DNA from: Adiantum capillus-veneris
Lineage: Eukaryota > Streptophyta > Polypodiopsida > Polypodiales > Pteridaceae
Direction: 5' to 3'
NCBI GenBank assembly: GCA_014529385.2
Contig: CM043959.1
Span: forward strand, 14,011,809 to 14,075,808
Length of the DNA stretch: 64,000 nt
A model generated the notes under the pieces. It was given only the letters and a program-made list of their open reading frames with translations. It ran no database searches and had not been told where the DNA came from. This document shows, piece after piece, positions 49,726-62,712 of this stretch. The position numbers and the translations under genes are program-made. Numbering within the stretch: the first letter of the stretch is position 1; each line of letters starts with the position of its first letter.

Positions 49726-51400
49726 ATGCTAAAATGGATGGTGCATACATTGCGTGATAGTAAATTGGATACACCTTTGTCTGGTCGTACTCGTTCAAGC
49801 TCTGGCCATGCATCTTATGCATCAGATTGTTATGCTTTGGCTATGTCTAGCTTACATGATGTTGAGGAACCTCTGTCTTTTGATGAAGCACACAATTGGA
49901 TGGCTACCATGCAATCAAAATATGATGCACTTATAGAAAATGACACATGGACTTTATGTGATTTGCCTCCTGGCAAAAAGGCCATTGGTACGAAGTGGGT
50001 TTACAAGTTGAAACGCAAGCCAGATGGTGAGATCGATCTCCATAAGGCTCGACTTGTTGCAAAGGGTTATGCACAACAAAAAGGCATAGATTATGAAGAG
50101 ACTTTTACTCCCACTTGTCGTATTACTATTGTGCATTCTCTATGTGATTGGCAGCTCATTGTGGTTGGGATGTACATCAATCAGACATTGTTACTGCTTT
50201 CTTGAATGGTGACATATTTGAGGAAGTTTATGTAACGCAGCCTCGCAGTTTTGTCAAGAAAGGACAAGAGGGCAAAGTGTGCAAATGTAAGAAGGCTTTG
50301 TATGGGTTGAAGCAATCTCCTTGTGCTTGGTATGAGAAAGCTGACACTCATTTAGTCAAACGAGGCTTTTGTAACAGTCCAATAGAAAGCACATTGTATG
50401 TAAAGCGTGAGGGTGATGTACTTCTAATTGTGGTTCTTTATGTAGATGATTTTCTGATCATTGGACCAAATGAGAGACATATTGTTGAATTTAAGGCTGA
50501 TTTGAATGCTACTTTCAAGATGAAAGATTTGGGGCTGTTGCATCGTTACTTGGGCATACAATTTAAGCAGTGTGATGGTGGTATTGCCTTGTGTCAGAAA
50601 AGCTACATAGAGACATTGCTATGTAAGTTTGGACTTGAGGATTGCAAACCTATTGCCACTCCCATGGAAACAAGTTTAAAATTGAGTCTTCATGATGTCG
50701 GTGATCCCACGGATGTCACTCTTTACCAAACTGTTGTTGGATGCCTCATTTATGCATGCAACACGAGGTCGGATATTCAATTTGCAGTCTCACAGGTCAA
50801 TAGATTTATGCATAGCCCAGGGTCTAAGCATTGGCAGGCTGTCAAGAGGATTTTTCGCTACCTTACTGGCACTTTACATCTTGGCTTGTTTTATCCCAAG
50901 GGGGGATCATTGCCTCCAGACTTACATGCTTATTTGGACTCATATTGGGCTGGTTGTTTTGACACGCGAGTGTCCACAAGTGGTTTTTGTTTCATGCTTG
51001 GCAATTCATGTATATAATGGTTGAGCAAGAAGCAACTTATTGTGGCCACTTCTAGTTGTGAGGGTTGAGTACAGTGGGCAGTCTTCATAGCTACGGTTGA
51101 GTGTGTATGGCTCAGACGCCTTATGGCTGATTTGGGTGTTGGATAAGACACTACCAACACTATCTACATTGACCGTCAGAGCGCATTGGCAATTGCGAGG
51201 AACCCAATTTTTCATGCTCGCACAAAGCACATTGAGGTGCATTACCACTATGTCAAGGAGAGACTCTCAGCAGAGCAAAGATCAGCTTGACTTATGTGCC
51301 AACACAGGACAACCTTGCAGATCGTTTCACAAAGGCATTGTCTCGTGAGAAGCTGGAAGCTTTCCGCAAAGCTTTGGGCTTACTCCCCTTTGTGGACTGA
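49726..51400 (+). pseudogene. Copia reverse transcriptase and RNase H, frameshifted
   Basis: RT motifs: AIGTKWVYKLKRKPDGEI and ARLVAKGYAQQ (49981-50080), SDIVTAFLNGDIFEEVY (50172-50230), KALYGLKQSP (50293-50322), and an intact YVDDFLI box (50440-50460). A frameshift near 50150 splits the gene into two open frames. RNase H begins at AYLDSYWAG (about 50929-50955) but soon meets stops (51016). A PKGGS linker is present. In active relatives it makes cDNA in the particle. Confidence 0.9.
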
Positions 51401-51475
51401 TCATGTCCTCAGGGCATGGCACTTCCCTTTACTCATGTGCCAGCTCTTGTTCACCGCATCACTCCAGGGGGGATT

Positions 51476-51701
51476 TGTTACCATATACATGTGGTAGTGA
51501 TGTGTGTGAACACACTAGGATTGCCGGGGCATTTTTTTACTCTTTAGGAGGTTTTTTCCCTTGTGCATTGTATATATGGCCATCATTTTAGGGCTATCTA
51601 TATTTCCATTGCGCACTAAGTAAAACACTCTCTATCGTGTGCCTTGAGCTACTTCATCTTCTCCAAGCTGTGTGTGTTTTCCTGCAACCCTAATTCCAAC
51701 A
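51476..51701 (+). repeat. Copia 3' LTR
   Basis: Follows the polypurine tract (CCAGGGGGGATT), starts TGTTACCATATACATG and ends TTCCAACA, followed by the ACAGA target duplication. Confidence 0.92.
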
Positions 51702-51706
51702 ACAGA

Positions 51707-53200
51707 AAGCGTCAAGATAATGCTCCCTAATTAGCCAACAGTTTGTGTCTGCTTTTTTGACCTCCTCCCAAAAGAGAGTGATTTTCTTTGCAGATTTTAT
51801 GCCCTTCACATTCCAAGACTGAATATGTAAGTCATCCATCATGGGGAGAGAGGGACAAACTCCTCCATGTGCAGAAAATCATACCTAGCCATCTCTCTTT
51901 CACTCTCCTCCTCTGCCACAGTCAGTCGAGAAGAGGATAGCTCTGAGGTCAAAATCCCCCTTTGGATCCCTGTCCATAAGCACCTCAAAGACGTTATCCA
52001 TATTGATGGTGGCTTCTTGAAAACTTGGAGGATATACCTTGCGGTGGAAGTTGCTCCGTGCCAGTGTTTTTACACTCTTGCACTTTATCACATAGAGTTG
52101 CTACCAGCCCTTGCCCAACTGCCTAGGGGTCGGGGCCAAGGCAATTTTTTGACGAGATTTCATGGGAAGTTTGGCCACAGGGAATGCAACAAAATGAAAA
52201 CTTGGTGTGGCTTGATTGTTGCTACCCTTAGGGCTCGGTTCAATAGCTGACTGTACTTGGGGAGTGTCCTTATGAGTGCTCATTTTGTCGGACTCAAGCA
52301 CTTCATTATCTTTGATGCTCACACCTTCTCCTTGCTCTGCAGCTTCAACTTCAATGTTGGATACTGGTGATTCTTTGAGTGAGGACGCTTGTGCCTGTTT
52401 AGATCTATCCTCTTCCCTAGTACCATTCAGATGGCAGTCTCTAGTTAGCAAAGTGGCTGAACCCATTGCACTTAAAGCATGCTCCAAAAATTGTACCAAC
52501 TCTAAGAGGGGTCACTTTCAAACCTGCACCTACATTAATTACCATGATCTCTGGAGGAGGTTTACGTACATCCCAGCAAATGCACACTTTATTTGTCATG
52601 GTGCCCACCTTCCTATGTACTGGTATGAATAGAGGAATACCCAGGGTGCTTGCAAGGTCTCCGAGGTTATCCCACAACCACATTGGTAAGTTTGCCATGG
52701 TACCCACCTTCTTGTGCGCTGGTACAAATAGGGGAATACCCAAGGTGCTTGCAAGGTCTCCAAGGTTATCCCACAACCACATTGGTAAGTTGAAAAAATC
52801 AACCCACACGGGGCACAAATCCTTGAAGACCTCAGGGATTCAAAAGTCAGGTTCCATGGTAGGATGCAAACTGGGGAGCGATTGAGGTATAGCAAGCTTT
52901 TGGCTAGGATCTTGTCAGTTATAGTGGGGTCGTTGAACCTAACAGTGAATAAACTTTTGAGTAAATATTGGATGTAGTCAATCATTTCGCCATGGTTTAG
53001 GACCGTCGGACCAACTAATGAGCTGTGCCTGTGATGGTATTCAACCCGAAAGCCAAATACCAGGGACGAATTGGCCATCGCAGTAAGCTGCTTTTTAATC
53101 AGCGTTGGCGAGACCGATATCGTGCATGCATTTTCCACTTCAACCACATGTGGTAATCTTTTCTTTAGGACCTGGAAGGTTGTCTCCCTAACCGCAGGAA
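51707..53200 (-). pseudogene. LINE ORF1 (nucleic-acid-binding, DUF4283-type) and start of ORF2
   Basis: Minus-strand frames: an N-terminal part with a FGFRVEYHH region, then an FNLPMWLWDN motif typical of plant LINE ORF1 proteins, then VGTIFGACFKCNGFSHFA (about 52500-52450), a zinc-knuckle half. Frames are broken. It is continuous across the copia insertion with the endonuclease at 46164-46947. ORF1 proteins of this class bind the LINE RNA. Confidence 0.75.
52599..52797. repeat. Two-copy tandem duplication, 99-bp unit, in LINE ORF1
   Basis: GGAATACCC-containing units at 52632 and 52731, a 99-bp (33-codon) period. Because it is a multiple of three, it repeats the LPMWLWDNLGDLASTLGI segment in frame. 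Confidence 0.9.
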
Positions 53201-53749
53201 TGTGGGTAGACTCGCCTCGCCTCGCCCCTTCAACAAAACTCTTAAGGTGACCATCCTGCTGAGTCTTGCCGCTTTCTTGCTCACCTCCATTGGGACTGGA
53301 CGGCTGGGCCCTTGGATGTCCCTCGCCCCTCCGCCACTATCTCTGCATACAAGGCCTTAGGCAAGTTCTCCATAAGACTCGATAGTTATTTAGCCCTTGC
53401 AGCGGACTCACTATGTTAAACTCTGGTGGGAATGACACCCATGTGCTCAAAACCAACCACCAAGAAGGGTAGTCAAAATTACATTGAAGATGTGATACAA
53501 TATGTGCTGAAGATAAGGGGCTATCACGCTAGAGCTGGTATATTAGGCACGCAAAAAATGCAATAGTAGTCGCGTGCAACAGCTAGCAACCGGATGGGGA
53601 ATGTACTCACCGCCATGCACGCGAAGCAACAAGCAGAAGCGCAAATGAGCCAGGCGAAAAAACCAACCGACGGTATTGATATCACCAGCTGAACTAGGCC
53701 CATTGGGGCGGGGATGAGCCAACCAAGAGCTTGACCACCAAAACCGCAC

Positions 53750-53750
<1 letters not shown>

Positions 53751-53782
<32 letters not shown>
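53751..53782. repeat. Poly(C)32 homopolymer
   Basis: Thirty-two consecutive C residues between an ACCGCACA block and an AAAACC block. Confidence 0.95.
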
Positions 53783-53784
<2 letters not shown>

Positions 53785-54508
53785 AACCACTCAAAGCCCC
53801 TGTGAGCTAGCTGTCGCCATTTCTCCTGCTTGACCTAAACCATCACAGCGTTAGCTCAAAACTTTCCATGCTCAATAAGCCTGAAAGATTTTACACCAGC
53901 TAGTAACCCTTGCTGGCTCCCATATTTATTCAATCATTATCAAGATTCCTCCCATCCAGCCTTGTCACTCAAGAGCTTCTCTCTCACCCTTACAAAAGGA
54001 GAAAATTGGACTCGAACCTATACGCTACACTGTAAACAACTTCAGAAGAATCCCGTAAACACTCGATCAACCAAGTGGATCTGTTTGTTGTTGTGAAGCC
54101 ATGTAGAATAAAAAAGTATATGTGTCTCCTCAGACAAAGCACGACGCACCCTTTCTCCTCGTCGCATCTCGTGTTGTAGCTTCTGCCGACCACTGCTTCT
54201 GCCACCTGCAACTGTGGTTCTTGCCCACGAGCATGGACCTACTGCTGGTACCTCTCCCTGTCCCATCGCACGTCGCGTTGTTCTGCCACGCCGGTATCTC
54301 CAATTTAATCCTTGATTTTTTCTTGATTTTTTCATTTTTCCCAGCTAGGTACCCCCTACTAGTAAAGTTTATTGACACTGCCCTTGTGTATATTGGAAGG
54401 GTGTATGGCGAGGGACTTTCAGCCCGTGTACAACGGAGCACCCTTCAAATCTTCAAAGGTATGTTTTATTCTTCTCTTCTTTAATCTATAGTCTCTCTTC
54501 TTCTTGTT

Positions 54509-54510
<2 letters not shown>

Positions 54511-54539
<29 letters not shown>

Positions 54540-54552
54540 CTCTCTCTCTCTA
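54511..54552. repeat. Poly(C)26 followed by (CT)n
   Basis: Twenty-six C residues followed by about eight CT repeats. Confidence 0.95.
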
Positions 54553-54962
54553 CAATTGAAGTGAAAGGAAGTGCCAACGTCTATCTCCAGACGCCTTGTC
54601 ACATACTAGCTACTTTCCTATTTTATTACTAACCAATTGTCCTAGGTTTCTAGATTAGTACGCACAAAGCAACAAAACCATCATTCAACATTCAAAATTG
54701 AACTCAAATCCAGTTGCTTCAATGTCCCCACACTAACCACCGCAACCAGTTGATTTATTTGTCAGCAATCTTGGCCCCTTGTCCAGCTACTCTTGATGTC
54801 AACGAGAATGGGTATGTGTTGCTATCTTGCTAATTATCATCACGCCGCCTTGCTGCTCATCATCCTCATGACATTCAACTCTTTCTTTTTTACCTAATCA
54901 GAACATAATTGGTGCCTTTCATTCACAAAGCTCTAGAGAGGATCTTCGTAGATTCTTGTTAA

Positions 54963-55486
54963 AATGGGAATTTTTTTAAAATTATAGCTACAAAATATTC
55001 GTGAAATTTGTGAAAATTCTCTGAATATCCCTCAAATTTGACAAATTTTGAACATACTCTTGAATCATTTTTGGACGGAGTACCCCAATTTTTGCATAAT
55101 CTAGTCTTTTTGACAATAGAGAACAATCTTAAAGTGTCTTAAGACAAAACTATTCAGCTCTAAGCTCACAAAGTAGAGGCATTTGTGTCAAAAAATAATG
55201 AATGATTTTTATCTTGAGAGTCCATAGTACCATCTAAAATCCTAGTTCTGTCATCTTCTCCGAACGAGAGCCAATTTTCCTATGAAGAGTTGCAAAAAAT
55301 TTGTATTTAGAGATGTCTGCGAGGTTAGCAAGGGGTCTTTTGGGAATTTTGGAAAAAGATAAATAAAGGGCAATTTGGGAATTTTTGGCCAAATATGAGG
55401 GGTGTACTTGGAAATTTTGAAATTTGAGGGGTATTTTGAGAATTTCCACATATTTCAAGGATAGTTCGGTGATTTTCCCTAATACT
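54963..55486. mobile_element. MITE-like element with long inverted repeats
   Basis: The block near 55000-55095 (GAAATTTGTGAAAATTCTC, then ATCCCTCAAATTTGACAAAT) is matched in reverse complement by 55385-55455 (GAAATATGTGGAAATTCTC, then ACCCCTCAAATTTCAAAAT). Imperfect pairing continues to both ends. The middle is non-coding. A size of about 520 bp with terminal inverted repeats of more than 100 bp fits a non-autonomous DNA transposon. The exact ends and target duplication are not resolved. Confidence 0.65.
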
Positions 55487-55489
55487 AAG

Positions 55490-57690
55490 TATACCATAAG
55501 TATTAACTAGAGGTGAGGAACTCCTCGCCAGATAGTCGAACACTGGTTGCAATGTGCTATGCCTAGCTTCCTCTCTATAAAATGTTGAAGCATGTCACAT
55601 TTTTGCTAGCTTCGGCCTCCCACACAATGTGCTTTGACACGTCCTTGTGCACATAGTATGCTCAGAGCATTGCACATGTGTGAGCACAATAAAGTGTGAA
55701 AACAAGTTTGAGCCTATGAATTGCAACCAAATTTGCATACTTTTGTTCAAAATCAAGCACCAACTCAAGTAATCAATGAACCTGAACAGAGGCCATGACC
55801 TTTGAGTTGATGTTGAACACATCGTTAATGGAGCATTGGTTGGGCATTCATGAGCTGCAAAATGTCTACATTCCTGTATTATTAGGCACCACTCTCTCCT
55901 TAACGATAATGTTTTTTGTTAAAATTTGCATAAGATAAGCAAGCATTTTCAGTAAATATAATATATAAAGAAAACTATTAAAAAAACTCTCTTTAAAGAT
56001 CGCTTTGTTCCCACCCTTAACTTTGGCATGAGAGATTCAGTCACCTTAGTATTGCCATATTAAAAGAGATCAAAATATCTCAAATTTGTAGCATATATGT
56101 TGTAATTTTGGATAGACAGGATGCTTATGTGTAGGCAACAAAAGAAGGCATTTAAATCCGCAAGCCTCTAGAATCGATACATGCAAATCTCTGTGATAAA
56201 TGGTATTTCTCTACTTTGGGCGGGTCTTCCTTTTTTATAAAAACAATTTTAATAGAGCAATGTGGGCGTATTTCCTCTATGAGCAGGCTAACGATTTTAA
56301 AAAAAATGAATGAGTCATATAAGTGTAAAAAGTATGATAAACAAGAAAGTGAAGATGCTATGCACCAATCAAGGAGAATTCACCTAAAAGTGAGAATAGA
56401 GGAGTAAAAAGGACCTTTAAGTAGATCATTAGCATGGATCTAATGGCTAGGATATAACATCAAAGGAAAGCAAATTTTGAAGACTAAAAAAACGATGAGT
56501 ACATAGATATGAACACAAAAGATGAACAATTGATAAGGAAGGGTTCTTACAAAGAAAGATCAGAGGTGGATCATAATAGTCAATCATCAATGGGAAGACC
56601 ATCGAGTCTCTTATGCAACACTTTTAACAAAGAGACTTTTCTAATAACAACGTTTACTTACGAGAAAGCTCTTTTGATTTGCATATGAAAAAAAAAAATC
56701 GCTATATATTTAAACGATTTTATATGAGGAAATTAAGCTAGTATGTTTGCTACGCTCCTTTCCATCTACATCATGACATACATTTGTTATTGCCATGACT
56801 AAGTTCTCACTTAATGGCACTACCCTAAAATTTGATAACATGGCTATTGAGGATTGCTGTTAGAAGAGACTAGATGTAAGATCCATGATCTTATGGGTGC
56901 TTTTCCAAAATGGAACGATTAGTTTTTTATATGCACCATATTTAAGTTTGGTAAATTGAGTCTTATATTACATTTGTTCTCTATGCTTAAGGTTTTTTTT
57001 TTTTTTTGGTGAAAATCAAAGGCGTTTCAATATCTACAAAGTCCAAAGGAGCTATGATTCAGTTTTAGAATTTTCTTGTTTTGCTTGCTTTTTGTCCTTT
57101 TCAAAAAAACCAAACGCTCAATTATCTAATCATGTTTAACATGTTGAAATATGCTTATGATGTGTATGCACTCCCATGAGTACTTAGAAAGTATGCACAT
57201 CACGAATGTCAAGTAAGTGGTAGAAAACTACTCATTGTTCGAAGTGTTTTCTCTCTATCGTTCATGTCTGAGCTTCATTCATGTGATGAGTTATGGTCAA
57301 TATACAACTAGTTTTTTTAAAATAAAAAAACTTTTAACCTAAAATTTAGGTTATTGGCTCATAGGAGGGCTACCATGTAGACTAGACAAATGATGGAGCC
57401 CACTTAACCTTGTTTAGATATGCTGAAAGTTTACTTTAGATCATCGCTATCATATTTTGAGTGTTCGTTACGATGCAACTATGGGTACGAGATTGCCCAC
57501 TATATAGGGGCATTATGAAGGGGGCAACCACATGAACTTGTTGAGTTGCTATGCGCTCTAAGTATCATTAAACCTGTTTTGGTGATTTGATTGCACTTGT
57601 TTGATTTCCCAAAAGTTATATGTTGATACGTGATCACCTACTACAAACGGTACGGTCACCTTTGCATAAAATGACTTTCTTTCAACATGA
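55490..57690. other. No gene recognised
   Basis: AT-rich DNA without a domain or repeat that I can name. Scattered short frames have no motif. Confidence 0.55.
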
Positions 57691-57815
57691 TTGAAAGTCG
57701 CATGTGTCAGGCTTTCTATCATGCCATGCTTCATATGGAGCAATAGACTGCAAAGCTTTCGTAGGACACCTGTTAAGTACATAAGTGGCACACATGATGG
57801 CCTCAAGCCAAAAAG

Positions 57816-58041
57816 TGTTGGAATTAGGGTTGCAGAGAAACACACACAGCTTGGAGAAGACAAAGGAAGCTCAAGGCACACAATAGAGAGTGTGTTAATT
57901 AGTGTGCAATGGAAGATAGATAGCCCTAGAGAGATGGGCGTATATACAATGCACGGGGGGGAAAACCTCCTAAAGAGGGAAAAAATGCCCCGGCGGTCCT
58001 AGTGTGTTCACACACATCACTACCACATGTATATGGTAACG
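57816..58041 (-). mobile_element. Solo copia LTR nested in copia integrase
   Basis: A 226-bp LTR of the same family in minus orientation. AAAAG occurs immediately on both sides (57811-57815 and 58042-58046), a 5-bp target duplication. The integrase frame is continuous across it once the LTR and one duplication are set aside. No internal sequence remains, so it arose by LTR-LTR recombination. Confidence 0.9.
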
Positions 58042-58927
58042 AAAAGAATGCGGCAAAGCTTGACTTTTGACCATATGTCGTGCCATTTCCGTAAGTGACC
58101 TGTTTTTCCTCTCAGCAACACCATTTTGCTGAGGTGTATAAGGCACTGTACATTGGTGTTTTATCCCACGACTAGCCAAAAATGCATTAAATTCATGAGA
58201 CATATACTCCCCCCTCGATCGGAACGAAGGGTGCCCATAGTACATTTCGATACATTTTTGCCATAGCGAGAAAGTGTTTGAAGCACATAAAAACTTCGGA
58301 CTTCGCTTTAAGCGAAAATACCCATGCATGCCTGGAGTAATCATCAATGAAAGTCATGAAGTAAAGGTAATTGCCCAAGGACGGAGTTTGAATGGGCCCA
58401 CTAACATTACTATGCAGCACAAGCTGCAACCAGCATGTGGCCCTAACTGAACCATCCTTTGGAAACTTCAAACGCTACATCTTACCCAAAATACAATCTT
58501 CACAAACATGTTTGACAGGTGCTTCAAGAGGTGGCAAAGAAGCAACCATATCAGATTTCTGCAAATGCAGCAAAGTTGCAAAATTCAGATGTCCAAAATG
58601 TGCATGCCACACTTTTGCATCTGAAACAGCCCTTGAATCTGCAACTGCATTTGCAAATTTTTTTCCACACTTGTCATACAAAGTGAGCTTATACAGCCCA
58701 TGACACAAAAAGCCAGATGCAACAATTTCATCACCAAAACTGAGATCATGAACTGTACATCTGTCATCCACAAATTTGACTACAAGTCCAAGTCTAGCAA
58801 GTGCGGATACAGACTAAAGATTCTTCTTAATCCTAGGTACATAAATTGCATCAACAAGTGACAGAAATCAAAGAAAGTGAGCAGGCGTGTGCTGGAGCTG
58901 CTGGCGACTAAGCCTGAGAGGACGCAA

Positions 58928-58942
58928 CCTGCTCTGATACCA
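58928..58942 (-). promoter_or_regulatory. Copia primer binding site, minus strand
   Basis: The minus strand reads TGGTATCAGAGCAGG, two bases from the LTR end at 58945. Confidence 0.9.
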
Positions 58943-58944
58943 AT

Positions 58945-59171
58945 TGTTGGAATTAAGGTTGCAGGAAAACACACACAACTTGGAGAAGATGAAGGAGACT
59001 CAAGTCACACAATAGAGAGTGTATTACTTAGTGTGCAATGGAAAGATAGATAGCCCTAGAGTGATGGACGTATATACAATGCACGGGGGAAAAAACCTCT
59101 TAAAGAGGGAAAAAATGCCCCGGCGGTCCTAGTGTGTTCACACACATCACTACCATATGTATACGGTAACA
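58945..59171 (-). repeat. Copia 5' LTR of the minus-strand fragment
   Basis: 227 bp, ends TGTTAC...CCAACA in its own orientation. Abuts LINE sequence on its outer side. Confidence 0.9.
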
Positions 59172-61058
59172 GACTCACTACCAAATTCTTCAAAGAATTC
59201 TGGGAGGATCTCAAAATCTCGACAAAGCACAACTAAGCTAACAGAGCTCTTCTGGAAGGGCAATTGGATGCTAGCCTTAACAGAGGACCGAGCAAACCTA
59301 TACTCAAGTTGGTTTGTTGCTTGCTGCTAAAGCACCGGTGGCCTATCTCCACGATGACAGTTGCGTACAAGATCATTGCTAAGGTGGTTGCGTTAAGATT
59401 GGTTTCAACCTTGAAGAGAATCATCACCCCCAACCAACACGGATTCATCAAAGGATGATAAATTTATGAAAACGCCCTCGTTGCCATGTTTGGCATAGAG
59501 TACGCTTCTTTTACCAAGCAAGAATGTATCCTCCTCCAACTTGACCTAGATAGGGCCTACAACATAATCTCGTGGTCTTACATTGGGAAGGCTTTGGGAT
59601 TTGGACCCAAAATGTGTGCAACAATGCGCATGCTTGGGGAAGGAAGTTACTTTGAGCTTCTCTTCAACAACAAGATAGTGGGAGGGTTTGAAGTCAAGTG
59701 TTCAATCAAGCAAGGTTGCCCCCCCTTGCCCCGCTGCTTTTTGTAATGGGCTCTCATCCTCTGGTGACCGCACTTGAGGATAGCGCGAGGAAAGGGAAAA
59801 TTTAGGGTCTGTCACTTCTTGGAGGAAAACAACTGCTCGCTAAGTTGTTTGCAGACGACTCTTTGCTCTTTCTTACAACCAACTCAAAAATGCTAAGAAG
59901 AGCCCTCGAGATTGTTCAACTGTTTGCTTTTGCTTCCGGCTCAATGTGTAATATTGAAAAATCAAGATTGATTTCTCTCTCAAAACGCGACTAGTTCGAC
60001 CCCACGGAATGTGCAGCTATACTTCAGGGATTCCTCTCTCAAATGGTCCCCCTGGCTCAAAGTTGGGAAGGTTCCTCGGACCCCTTCTAGAAGTTGCACA
60101 CTTGGTAAACAACAAAGCAATCTCTAAACTCTCTAATCTTTGGGATGCCATAAGCTTTTGCTAGAAGGATGTGGAGCTCGTAGTGATGCAACATAACTTG
60201 GGTATGTACGACAGACTTCTCTGATTGGTAGACTCTTGGAAGTGCTTGCGACCTCACCTCCACCTGTTAATGGATCAAAATTGATTGGAGAGCTTGGCAT
60301 TGGCCGAAGGATAGAGTGTTCTCACTGCCCAAGTCCCGGAGTACCTATAATGTGCTGATATATAAAGCGTATTGGTTCGACCCACTCACGAGAATCTGGA
60401 AGAAAAACTGGTGAGAAGAGTGCTGGCAAAAGAGTGTTAAGGGCATTTGGGAGACTAAATGGATGAAATACATGAAGGTATTCATCTGGAAGGTGCTTTG
60501 GGGAGGCTTGCTTACTAGTATTAAGGTGAGCGCTAGAGGGCTCGACTCTGACATCTGCTCTGCTTGTAGGTCAGCCTCTGAAGACCCCCTTCATCTATTC
60601 ATCAAGTGCCCTACTTCACGAGGGCTGGCCGCTAAGGTTTGAAAATGGGAAAGACCATCTTCTTTACTGATAACTTGACCTTGGGAGGGCGTGGATTCCA
60701 AAGCTAGGCCATTTTGGTGTGCACCCAAATTACTAGATTTTCTACCTAACCAGGTCTAGAAGTCTAGGAACCTTAGGGTATTTGAGGCCAAAGTGCCTGT
60801 AGTTCGTTTTGATGATATTGTGCACATGAGCACTGAGCTCATCCATGGTGTTGGAGCAAGAAGATGGTCAGCGGATAAGGATGAAGATTGCTTAGAACAC
60901 TCAAGAGGGTAGGTTTGTCACTGTTGGTTTTGTATCCTCTTTGTTTGTCCCTAGCAACCCCCCAAGGCACATGTAGTGCTTGAGAGCAATTGTATTCTGT
61001 TCGAGTTAATATAAATTCTCTCAACTCACAATTGTATGGCAAAAAAAAAAAGAAAAAG
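59172..61058 (+). pseudogene. LINE reverse transcriptase 3' half with zinc region and poly(A)
   Basis: Non-LTR RT in pieces: HRWPISTMTVAYKIIAKVVA (59334-59392), NQHGFIKG (59432-59457), LQLDLDRAYNIISW with the catalytic Asp (59537-59578), SIKQGCP (59703-59725), and FADDSLLFLT (about 59851-59880). The C-terminal region shows a plant-type zf-RVT pattern (FIWKVLWGGLLTS, then C..C...HLFIKCP, about 60480-60612). A poly(A) run at 61041-61058 marks the LINE 3' end. Many frameshifts. It sits directly upstream of the E2 gene's first visible splice acceptor. Confidence 0.9.
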
Positions 61059-61156
61059 ATGGACTTATTTAAAGCAAACTTTTATTTACTTCATTGATAA
61101 ATTTTTCGTGTCTGTCGCAGCTCCTTCCTATCTGCTACTGTAGAGTGTAGCTTTTC
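61059..61156 (+). promoter_or_regulatory. 3' splice site and 5' UTR segment of the E2 gene
   Basis: A pyrimidine-rich stretch ending TCTGTCGCAG at 61111-61120 is a strong acceptor 36 bp before the ATG. Plant UBC8-type genes usually carry a 5' UTR intron, so 61121-61156 is probably the end of the 5' UTR. The upstream non-coding exon should lie further left, and the LINE may be inside that intron. I could not locate the upstream exon. Confidence 0.6.

Positions 61157-62712
<1,556 letters not shown>

Larger units (their letters stand above)
46948..51701 (+). mobile_element. Ty1/copia retrotransposon with two LTRs, inserted in a LINE
   Basis: 5' LTR 46948-47174 and 3' LTR 51476-51701 (227 and 226 bp, TG...CA type ends; the last bases are AATA in the first and AACA in the second). 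The primer site TGGTATCAGAGCAGG is at 47177-47191 and the polypurine tract is just before 51476. ACAGA occurs directly before (46943-46947) and after (51702-51706), a 5-bp target duplication. Internal order is gag, protease, integrase, RT, RNase H, which is the copia order. The integrase core is deleted and several frameshifts are present, so it is non-autonomous. Near-identical LTR relatives lie at 46069, 57816 and 58945. Confidence 0.95.
53200..54960. other. LINE 5' region and unassigned DNA
   Basis: No recognised domain. It contains a poly(C)32 run at 53751-53782 and a poly(C)26 plus (CT)n run at 54511-54552. Open frames over them are repeat artefacts. The plus-strand frame 54122-54484 has no recognisable motif. 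Confidence 0.5.
57690..58944 (-). pseudogene. Copia integrase fragment (minus strand) that keeps the catalytic core
   Basis: On the minus strand, from the LTR at 58945-59171: primer site at 58928-58942; a deletion that removes gag and protease; then the integrase zinc region VWHAHFGHLNF (about 58640) and CEDCILGKM; then the core with FIDDYSRHAWVFSL (about 58350-58310), a GEYMSHEF block with the second acidic site region, and YTPQQNGVAERKN with the third (Glu). It ends near 57690 after a FWLEAIMCATYV-like stretch. A solo LTR is nested at 57816-58041. Several stops. Same family as the 46948-51701 element. Confidence 0.85.

Noticed and set aside
53524..53794. Poly-Gly minus-strand proteins
   Set aside because: Produced by the poly(C)32 run; no other coding evidence.
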